NCBI GenBank assembly: GCA_009823395.1
Contig: CM020503.1
Span: 2,486,501-2,550,500 of the forward strand
Length of the DNA: 64,000 bases
Direction of reading: 5' to 3'
Source of the DNA: Thamnaconus septentrionalis
Taxonomy: Eukaryota; Chordata; Actinopteri; Tetraodontiformes; Monacanthidae
Each line of letters begins with the position of its first letter. Position 1 is the first letter of the stretch. The notes beneath the pieces are model-generated. The model saw only the letters and a list, made by a program, of their open reading frames with translations. It did no database searches and was not told where the DNA came from. This document shows positions 9,223 through 64,000 of this stretch, one piece after another. The translations under genes were made by a program, and so were the position numbers.

Positions 9223-12200
9223 GTGAGAAGAACCTCATTCATTATGCAACACGCTTTTCCCAGATGTTGTTTTGTGGAGTCAGAACTGTGTTGAGCTTTT
9301 TCAGGCTGCACTTATAAAGAGAATAGAACATCACATTTAAACTAATTATTTCAAAAATGTCTCCACATTTTCCTCTTTCTTTCCCTCGCAGACTGAGCTG
9401 CAGCTGCGGAGGATGGAACATCAGCCAGTGACTGCACAGTTAGCTGCTGTCTTTCAGGTGTTGTGTACCAGAGTTCTTACCTGAGTGGTTGAATTGTTGT
9501 TGTGATACGTTCCAGATCAAATGAAAATATGTGATAATTATTAATAACTATTGTAATGGTGTATAATATATAATTCTAAAAAATAACCTTTCTTCATTTG
9601 TATGTACTTTTTTGATGTGATGCAAAATCAAAGCACTCAAACTCTAATGCAAATTTCAGTTTCCACAAGTTTCATGACCCTCCTCCCTGTACATTTAAAT
9701 TAATATATCATTTACTTTATTATTAACTTGAACTATTTTGCATTAGGATAGATATTCCACCATTAATAATGCAAATAATACTATTGGTGCTATCAATTAT
9801 GAATAACATTAATTATTACCACTATTAATAATACTTTTAAAAATAGTATCAATACGATAGAATATATGAATCATAAATTATGATAAAATGTTTGATTTGT
9901 ATTAACCTCTAAAAACATCTCATTGTTTTTTATTTCGTCTTTTGCTCTTGGTCTTAATAACCCTCAAAGTAAGAAAATCATCCAGAATTTTCTTAATTAC
10001 CTGGTCAATTGCAAACATCTGAACCTACCGTGGTCGTGCTGACCCGCACATATAAATACACATACTAGATTTGTCTCTGTTCATGAACAAAATGTCTCAG
10101 GCCTGTCAGCTCTCATTTGTGTGTGTGTTGCAGGAGATGGAAAGTCTCAGGTGTGAGCAGACGACGCTCCAGCAGCAGCAGAACGCTCTGACTCAGGTAG
10201 CCTCTGTCTGGCAGTGTGTCAGAGACAGTGCTGGAGGCACTGACAAGCTGAAAAGTGTCATGTCTGTTCACAGATACACCGAATGAGCCCTCGATGGACC
10301 ACCGAGAGGGAAGTCGGTCAGTCAGACGGACCTGTGCGATGTCTGTAAAACGAATCGTGAAGGAAAGTGGTGGGAAACATGTCTGTCGTCCAAGCAGGAA
10401 CACACGTCCTCACCTATGGTTCACATGATCATGATGATGATGAGGAGGAGGAGGAAGAGGGAGGTGAGGAAAAGAGCTTGAGGCGCCGTGGTGACCCCTG
10501 CTTCCACTACACAGTCCTGGACCAGGCCTGGCGCGCCACCAACACCACCAGCAAGTTCAAGATGTGCGACCGCAATGTCAAATGGAAAGGTAGAAGCTTC
10601 AGTCCGCATGGCCGCACTTGCATTAGAGGGATATTATGGTGTCTTTGAAGTAGGGTTGTGTTAGATACTCGTCAACATAAGAGTTGTGGCCCTTTAAGGA
10701 GAAGCAGTGAGCTTATTAAGTATAATTCAGCCGATGTTAGGAATAAAGAAATAAAGAATATGTTTAAATTGAAGCTTTATTGAAAATTTGAACTTTGTTC
10801 TGAGGTGTTTTTTGATTTCTACAGCAGCTCTGTAAGCTAGTCCACTAAGATTTCAAGCCTGAGTTCCTGGAGATCCATCATGATAAGCACCAATCTGCGG
10901 GGTTTTTCTTCTTCTGACCCAATGTAATTAGCCCAGTTATTTCCCTTCCCTTTTTAAAACTAGCACAACATAACAGCAGAACTTTTCTCTGCGTTGCTTT
11001 AGTGGTCATAAAAACACAAACAACTGTGAGCTTATAAGCAATATCGCACCAGCTTGAATGCTGCGTCATGTCAAAAAAACAAAAAAAAAAACAAAAAAAC
11101 AGGAAGGACAAACAGTGAGTGTGTAAATAACGGCTGCTACAAAAGGCATTTGCAAGAATGCGGCAGGTGTGACTGTTATATTAGAACTGGGCAACACTTC
11201 CTCATCGGCTTGGACAGGAATTCACAGAGTGGTCAGGCTCACCACAAGGTGGCAATGAGTCAAGTGTCACCCTTCACACCAATAGGAAGCTTTGCAACGT
11301 TACCAACTGCATCAACTGGAGGATTTTTATTCATTTATCTTTTTGATGGCAACACTTTGAATCCAACACTATGAAGGGAAATTTAACTGTGGCAGCTTAT
11401 GGGCTCCTTTACAAATGAACTAAAACTAACTCTGTGTCAGGATAATACTAACTCCTCCGATTCTTTTCTGGTTACTCTGAGATGTTTCTTTAGGTTGCTG
11501 AGCTAACTGACTTCCCTTTGTGTGCTAGTCACTAATACAACCCCACTCCCAGAAAATATGAACTTTCCTTTCCCTAAAGATGCCAAATCAATCAAAAGAC
11601 TTATTCATTCTCCTCAACAAAAGGCTGGTACCGCATGTACTACAAGGGCCAGAGCTTGCAGATGCCCGAGCGGTGTGTCCCCGTGAACAAATGCGGCACC
11701 CACTCGCCGCTGTGGCTGGCAGGGACTCACCCGAGGAGGAGGGACGGCGTCGTCACACGCAATGTGTGTGGCCACTGGAAGAAGAAGTGCTGTGCCTTCC
11801 GCTCCACCCCCATCAAGGTGAAGAAGTGTCGCGGCAACTACTACGTCTACCAGTTCACCCAGCCCTCGTCCTGCTACCTGGCCTACTGCGCAGGTACCGA
11901 GCACCGTCTACTGTGTGTTTGACTGAAGAAAACTCATGCTTGCCATAATAATAATTAAAAAAAAAGGTTTTAGTAAATATTTCTAAAATTCTAAAAAACA
12001 TTTGCTAATAAACCTGGGACAAATGAGCAACTTTTATTGCCAGTATTTTACTGAAATCTAGATTTTTCTTACCTAAAGACTTTAATATTTGTTTTTTCAA
12101 ACAACATTTTTTTTATGAAAAAGTCAATGATTCTTTTCATCTTTTCCAAGATGTCAACACTCTTGTGTGCGGTCGCTGCAGAAGAAACCAGTCTTGTGTG

Positions 12201-12964
12201 AGCCGAGACAAGATCAACTGGAGGTGTAAGAGAAAGAAGAGATGTAAGCGGCTCAGGACTTTACATTGACTAAAAACGCCACCTGTATCCTGCAGAATTT
12301 TTTTTTGTTGCAGCTGCTGAGAAATTCATGATCACTGATACATTTGCATGCAAAATGTCTGAATGTATGTGAACGCAAAATACAAACAACTATGTCTAAC
12401 TAACCACAGGGTAGTAGATCTATCATACTAGTAGATCCATACAAGTAGATGCATCATACTAGATAGGAGCTACAGGCTATATCAAATATACAGTATTCCT
12501 ACGTTTCCCACAATGCAACCCATTTGCATGCGTCTGTTCTTTGGTGTCCACTTTCAGTGTCCTCCAAGAAGATCCACTTCTTTGCTTCGTTTCCCGGCAA
12601 ACTGATGGGGAAGGTGAACCGGATCAAGTACAGCAAGATTCTGGTCAATGTGGGCCGGGCCTACAACAGGAGAACCGGAGTGTTCAAGGCTCCGGTCAAA
12701 GGCATCTACCAGTTCTTCTTCTCCACTGTGGCCGGACGGAGGGGCCAGAAGACGGACCTGTGGCTGGTGGTCAACAACTACTGGGTGGCAGTGTCTCACT
12801 CTCACATCTCCCGTCCCTCCACCGTGAGCAGTTTGTCCACCTACATGACCTTCCTCCGCCGGGGCGCCATCGTCTATGTCACCCAGAACTGTGGTGCATC
12901 CTGGGCCAACGCTGCCTCCACCACCATCACGTTTGGGGGTTCACTGCTTGTACAAATGAGATAA
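9148..12964 (+). CDS. secreted D8C/D10C plus C1q domain protein
   Basis: Join 9148-9222, 9392-9457, 10134-10196, 10274-10316, 10398-10589, 11624-11893, 12151-12243, 12558-12964 = 402 residues; all phases agree. Order: signal peptide (1-18, MVVFALTVFVTLSSYAAG); Gln/Leu-rich short coiled coil (about 25-70); acidic linker (93-107, Asp/Glu run); D8C/D10C domain (116-236) with cysteines 117, 139, 164, 170, 195, 202, 203, 215, 230, 235; a four-cysteine bridge (243-262); basic RKKR (264-267); C1q domain (about 270-402). The D8C part has the family hallmarks WRATN, KWKGWYR, QMPERCV, CGTHSPLW, VCGHW, CCAFRS and SCYLAYC, known from uromodulin, GP2 and OIT3. The C1q part has VFKAPVKGIYQFFFS and the final GGSLL strand. 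Probably an extracellular, oligomeric recognition protein; that role is inferred. A sequon (N131-T-T) lies in the D8C domain. Confidence 0.85.
9392..9457 (+). CDS. D8C-C1q exon: linker/coiled coil
   Basis: 22 codons in phase 0, TELQLRRMEHQPVTAQLAAV then FQ. Acceptor CTCGCAG, donor GTGTTG. Confidence 0.65.
9458..10133 (+). other. intron of the D8C-C1q gene
   Basis: 676 bp, strongly AT-rich, with no recognisable element. Confidence 0.5.
10134..10196 (+). CDS. D8C-C1q exon: coiled coil
   Basis: 21 codons in phase 0, EMESLRCEQTTLQQQQNALT then Q. It has leucine-type heptad spacing and one cysteine that could link chains. Acceptor TTGCAG, donor GTAGCC. Confidence 0.7.
10274..10316 (+). CDS. D8C-C1q exon: phase-shifting small exon
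   Basis: 43 bp, acceptor TTCACAG, donor GTCAGT. It encodes IHRMSPRWTTEREV and changes the phase from 0 to 1, which the next exon requires. That is the main reason for accepting it. The following intron is only 81 bp. Confidence 0.55.
10398..10589 (+). CDS. D8C-C1q exon: acidic linker and D8C start
   Basis: The acceptor AAGCAG is weak in pyrimidines; donor GTAGAA. Encodes THVLTYG, a DHDDDEEEEEE run, then DPCFHYTVLDQAWRATN to CDRNVKWKG, the first third of the D8C domain. Confidence 0.75.
10590..11623 (+). other. intron of the D8C-C1q gene
   Basis: About 1.03 kb that interrupts the D8C domain after KWKG. It has an A-rich stretch near 11072-11100 and no other feature that I can support. Confidence 0.6.
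11624..11893 (+). CDS. D8C-C1q exon: main D8C/D10C domain
   Basis: 90 codons in phase 1 on both sides. Contains GWYRMYYKGQSLQMPERCV, CGTHSPLWLAG, DGVVTRNVCGHW, KCCAFRSTPIKVKKC and SCYLAYCA; eight of the ten domain cysteines are here. Donor GTACCG. Confidence 0.9.
12151..12243 (+). CDS. D8C-C1q exon: cysteine bridge and basic site
   Basis: 31 codons in phase 1: DVNTLVCGRCRRNQSC to NWRCKRKKR. The short four-cysteine module ends in a furin-type RKKR directly before the C1q exon. Donor GTAAGC. Confidence 0.8.
12558..12964 (+). CDS. D8C-C1q terminal exon: C1q domain
   Basis: Acceptor TTTCAG. One exon holds the complete C1q (TNF-like) domain, about 134 residues from SSKKIHFFASF to GGSLLVQMR, then TAA at 12962-12964. 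Single-exon C1q heads are usual in this superfamily. Confidence 0.9.
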
Positions 12965-13180
12965 AATGATCCAAAACATGCTGACAGCACATTAAATGAT
13001 ATCCCAGCGTAAAAAGTATTAATAGTAGTTTAATTTCATTTTCTAGTTTTGGTGCACGCATGTCTGATTTTTGTGAAAAATTATGATAAATATCAATCTA
13101 TTATCTAAATAGATCCAATTTAAATATCTGTTCATAAAAATATTGCACTGTATCAACATTCATTTTGACAATAAATGAAT
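12965..13180 (+). other. 3'UTR of the D8C-C1q gene
   Basis: AT-rich. AATAAA at 13170-13175 is the likely polyadenylation signal, about 205 bp after the stop. Confidence 0.6.
13170..13175 (+). promoter_or_regulatory. polyadenylation signal AATAAA (D8C-C1q gene)
   Basis: Canonical hexamer in an AT-rich 3'UTR. Confidence 0.6.
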
Positions 13181-13930
13181 ATCAAGTGTATGTTCATACT
13201 TCCCTTCAACTTGTTTTAAATATGTACTTTTTGGTATTTTGCTTATTTCTGGAATCAAACGAAAAACGGTTCAATTTTGTGGAAAAATGTTAAAAGAATT
13301 CTGGAGAAATAGAATGTGCAGAAGTCTCCAATGTCTAATTACTTCACACGGTCTCTGTTAAGAAGGAGGAGAAGAAGAAGAAGAAGAAGAAGAAGAAGAA
13401 GAAGAAGAAGAAGAAGAAGAAGAAGAAGAAGAAGAAGAAGAAGAAGAAGAAGAAGAAGAAGAAGAAGAAGAAGAAGAAGAAGAAGAAGAAGAAGAAGAAG
13501 AAGAAGAAGAAGAAGAAGAAGAAGAAGCTCATTTTATTGGCTTAAAAATCAACTATGAAAATGTGAAGAACGATGACTTCCCTCCTGGTTCTTCTTAGCA
13601 ACAAGGATTTGCTGTCGTTGACAAATGCAGTTTCCATCTTTTGACACAAGATGGAGCCATAACACCAGTGTACTTCTGGCTTCCTGAAACTACAACAGGA
13701 CCATCAATTCAGGTTCAACTTGTCATATCAATCATAATGTCATGACATTATATCAAGGTTGATTTTCACGATTGGGATAAATGACGTCAGTCGAGCCCTC
13801 TGTATTTTCTTCGTTCCATTTGGCATGTTTTACAAACTTACCTCCTTACTTTCCCTTTTATGGTAACAGAGGGCACCAGAACAGCCAGAGCCAACGCATC
13901 CATTCCTTCAAGTTTCCCCCCTTTTTTTGT
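13181..13930. other. intergenic region, D8C-C1q gene to myo1d
   Basis: About 0.75 kb. It holds a long (AAG)n array (13362-13527). Base composition shifts to CpG-rich from about 13930, toward the myo1d promoter. Confidence 0.55.
13362..13527. repeat. (AAG)n microsatellite, about 165 bp
   Basis: Almost pure purine triplet array (a GGAGG start, then AAG repeats). Its translation as poly-Arg or poly-Phe is an artefact, not a gene. Confidence 0.97.
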
Positions 13931-14436
13931 AATCTGGACGTGGACGCGTCACCGCTCAAGTATGTCTCGCGAGCAGCGGGGCTTGCGGGCTGCGGAGGTA
14001 TTTACCGTCATGGACCAGCCTGACCCACACCTCTACCCACTGGGCGGCAGGGGCGGGGCCAGGACGAGGCGGCTGCGCTGCGATTGGCGGAGCCGCGGTG
14101 CGAACGCCAGGGGAGGAAAAAGTGCAGGAAAACCGTCCGGAGTTGCCAGGACGGCCGCACGCTGTAATAACGGGACGTCAGGGGCAGCAGAGAGGAACTT
14201 TGTGTGGACATGACTGAAGAGCCGTTGGGATTAACTCAAAGGATAAACGCCTACATTTAAATGTAGTACTTTAAACTGCCTTGAGTTTTTTCCCTCTATC
14301 TTTTGTTGTTGTTAAACATGCCTGCATTTAAAGTTTGACTTCACCGCGAAAACGGCCGCCCGTTGAAACAGAGGAGCCGACGTCACAAGCAGCAGCCGTT
14401 CCGTTCCGGTGGTGAGGTGCGCGCCGCGGTCGCGTC
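13930..14436 (+). promoter_or_regulatory. myo1d: myo1d CpG-rich promoter and 5'UTR
   Basis: Sharp rise in CpG from about 13930 through exon 1. It contains a GC-box (GGGGCGGGGCC, about 14050-14060), an inverted CCAAT (ATTGG, 14083-14087) and no clear TATA box. This fits a housekeeping-type promoter; the transcription start is not determinable here. Confidence 0.6.
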
Positions 14437-61205
<46,769 letters not shown>

Positions 61206-64000
61206 GTGAGCAGCGGGGCCACACGTGGGGGAATTTGTTGGGGTCACTTTGGTCCGTCTCTGTGTCGTTCCCGTTCTTGATTGGCCCTCAAAATGACCTG
61301 CGAACAAGCATCTGCCCGGCCAATTGCACAATATTGTGGTCTAATGGCACGAAAACCAGACAAAATGCTAATAAACGGCATTGTCAACATTAAACAACAT
61401 CAGCAGCCAAAATGAAAATCGCAGATTGTGTTGTTGCAGTTTCTCTGAGTTTATGTTCTTGAATTAAAATAAATGAACTCCATGGGCAATTTTAGATGAA
61501 ACTAGCAGCTACATAATTGGAAAGAATGATGCTGGGGCTATAAAACAAAACATAATTGGCCAATAATTTCACAGTGAAATGTTTGCTTGTCTCAAGTGGT
61601 TGTGACAGAAAATACTAAAGAAAAGATGCAATTGTTATGAAGTGACGATGTGAAATGTTGTATTTATTTTATGACAACATGTTTCCCAGCCTGAGTGTTG
61701 GGCCTTGTTCACGCTGCCAGCCAAAATCCAATGTTTAGCCCATCCAGATTGAAACCGAATGGCTTTTTTTGTAGTCTGAACAGTCACAAATCACATGAAA
61801 TCCGATTTTTGCAAACCGCATTGAAACCACCTTCGGGCAGATGCGCCTCAGTCTGAACAGCTCCAAACACCCTGATTGGTTTTGACTGTCCGTGACTTCA
61901 GGACAGGATTCTGAGGAAGCTACGCTAACCTGAAACTCCATATTCATTTCATTAGTCCAAGCCTGACTGAGTGATGTGTCCAGCTACAGATATGGATAAC
62001 AAAAAATGCTGGCATTTTGTCTTGGGTTCTGGTTTACTAATGTTCATTGCAGTCGTGCTAAGAGCTAACGGTAGTTAACACTGAAACCTTTCTCACTTCT
62101 TGCAACTGAGAGCACAAACCAGTTTATCTATATTTTACAAACATATAAATTACAAGTGCAGTGCCTGTCGTGAAGTGTGTGCTAATTTTAAATGTGCTCT
62201 ACAAGGGATTTGTAATCTATGTGACTGGACTACAAAACACACAGCCTGGCTTTTCACACCACCTGGCTATAGTCTAGCACAGCTAGACAAAGGTTATTGG
62301 TATCACGAGAGCAATACAAGCATGTGCACAGGCGCATGCACGCACACAAACACACACACGCGCACACACTCTATAAAGAGCTAGATTGTTTTTGTTTTTT
62401 GCTGTTAGTAGTTGGTATGTGGTCCAATATATGGACACATTTCTCTACACAACATTTCTTTCCTGTCTTGGTGGGTTTACATGAGGTCAGACTGAGACAC
62501 TATGGTTGCTTCTCCACTTGGAAAAAAAGGTTCCAGACCTCACTGACTTCCTCAAACAGCCCTGCAGCAGTTCACGGTTCACTTTAGCTGCTCGAGTAAA
62601 AGAAAATGAACGTCACATTGGCATGAGGTTCTTGACTCAATAGTATTTTTATCATTCAAAAGCCTTCAGGTTGTTGTTTTCTTCCACTGTGAGGAGTCAG
62701 TGAGTTGTGTTGTGACACTTTAGCCTCAGCGTAGACACACATCCACACATAGCCTCCACATAAAGAAGAAATGAGAGCTAATGCCCAACAGTAGTCGAGA
62801 TATATATATATATATATATATTTTTTTTTTTGTAGCATTTTCTATTTAATCTTACTGCTGAATCGTGTTCTCCTCCTTGGAAAGAGTAATTTGCTGAATT
62901 AAAACAAATTTTGTTTGATAAATACATTAAATAATGTGTCCTAATTAAGGAGCAACAGTCTTTGGTTTGAAACAGAAGTGTCGGTGTAGTTGAGCTTCAG
63001 TTAGGCAGAGCAGAGGGACGCGGGAACTGCAGCTACATTGCTGTCTTTCCTTCCACTCCACTAAGTCAAAGGGATCCGGTGGTCGAGCGGAGGATGCAGC
63101 GAGTGACGAGGGAGAAATGAGTGACAGAGTTTGTGAAGTTGTGAATGCTGCAGCTAGTTTTAAATGCAGCATTTTAGAGCATTTGGCTCTCAAGGAGTGA
63201 CAGAGGAGGACAGACAGAGAGGGAACGATACAAACTGCTGAGCTGCAATTAATAAACAGCAGTAAATACATATTATATTATATATATATATAATAAATAC
63301 ATATTGTGACTGTCAATTGTTTCAGATTGCAGAGGCTGCAGTTGTCTTTTTTATACACATGATATCCAGCTTTGGGATGAAATTTCAGAATGCACCTTAA
63401 GTGCACCTTCCCTTTTCAACGCACATGTTCCATCATTCAGTGTCTCAGCACTAACATGCTTATGGCAAAAACTTTAACAGGAAAAATCACAAAGACAAGT
63501 GTCTGATCCATTAAAGGCCCCTGTGACTGTTCTGGTTCAATGTTCATCGTGCTGTTCGCATTCAGGCTTCATGAGACCAAGACGACGCCGAACAAACACT
63601 GACATGTTTTGCTGTGACAAGTCCCCCACTGTTGTCAGCATGCATCTGCATGCTTCTATTGAAAAGCCTTACTTTAATATTACAACATATCTTTTTCATG
63701 CTTTCCATAGATTTCACACCAAAGTCAAATATCCCTAAATTAGTGTGAGTGGTTTTTGCACCAAGTCCCATCATACTGCATGCGAGCTATCTCGGTTCCC
63801 AAGGTGTTATAGTGACATTTTGATGTTGTTGCACGCCAGCCAGTGCTAGTATGTGCACTCTGAGGATGAGTGACCTTTAATTTCCCCACCGGCATCACTC
63901 TTTTCACTCATTATCCAATTGGCTCAATCGTCTGGGCCCCCCCGTATCGACCTGTTTGTCTCCCTGTATATGATCCTGTGTGATTGTGTGCGCTGGGAAG
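61206..64000 (+). other. myo1d intron 21 (partial, right edge)
   Basis: No terminal myo1d exon found here by reading. Contains a candidate repeat at about 61695-61890 and a (TA)n run at about 62802-62822; nothing else recognised. Confidence 0.55.
61695..61890. repeat. candidate interspersed repeat
   Basis: GGGCCTTGTTCACGCTGCCA and the following AAATCCGATTTTT-type sequence resemble a family often seen in fish introns. The boundaries and class are not visible. Confidence 0.3.

Noticed and set aside
11624..12964. D8C and C1q as two separate genes
   Set aside because: Phases match across all exons (phase 1 junctions), and no promoter, start codon with signal peptide or polyadenylation signal lies between them.
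13316..13558. 80-residue poly-arginine ORF and its poly-phenylalanine mirror
   Set aside because: Pure product of the AAG array; no composition or splice context of a gene.

Overview
This window reads as nuclear DNA of a ray-finned fish (teleost). The genes are split by GT-AG introns. The non-coding DNA is rich in (CA)n/(TG)n microsatellites, tRNA-derived SINEs of types familiar from teleosts, LINE 3' remnants and inverted-repeat elements. There is no sign of bacterial, plasmid or viral organisation. No tRNA, rRNA or CRISPR gene was recognised. All gene models come from reading splice sites, phases and protein families by eye.

Layout: three protein-coding genes lie head to tail on the + strand. 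(1) At 1228-5522 are the last seven coding exons of a pyruvate dehydrogenase kinase, most like PDK2; the 5' half lies left of the window. A 3'UTR of about 1.1 kb follows. (2) At about 8310-13175 is a complete small gene for a predicted 402-residue secreted protein: signal peptide, short coiled coil, acidic linker, ten-cysteine D8C/D10C domain (the uromodulin/GP2/OIT3 type), a basic furin-type site and a C-terminal C1q domain. I cannot give it a symbol, and its domain combination is the most interesting content here. (3) From a CpG-rich promoter near 14 kb to 61205 are 21 coding exons of unconventional myosin Id (myo1d), residues 1 to about 952. Only the last exon, about 53 residues, lies beyond the right edge. 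The first intron is 15.6 kb.

The introns hold seven copies or fragments of one tRNA-derived SINE family, one copy of a second tRNA-derived SINE, two LINE 3'-end remnants, a TTAA-flanked piggyBac-like non-autonomous element, a 318-bp MITE-like element, an inverted pair of another repeat, a degenerate telomere-like (CCCTAA)n block inside a myo1d intron, and long AAG, TA and CT arrays. Several repeats sit right at myo1d splice acceptors: a (CT)n tract before exon 12, a SINE before exon 17, and telomere-like DNA before exon 15.

The three genes have no evident shared pathway. PDK is a mitochondrial metabolic regulator, the D8C-C1q protein is secreted, and Myo1d is an actin motor at membranes, known for its role in left-right asymmetry. 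Their adjacency looks like ordinary synteny rather than a functional cluster.
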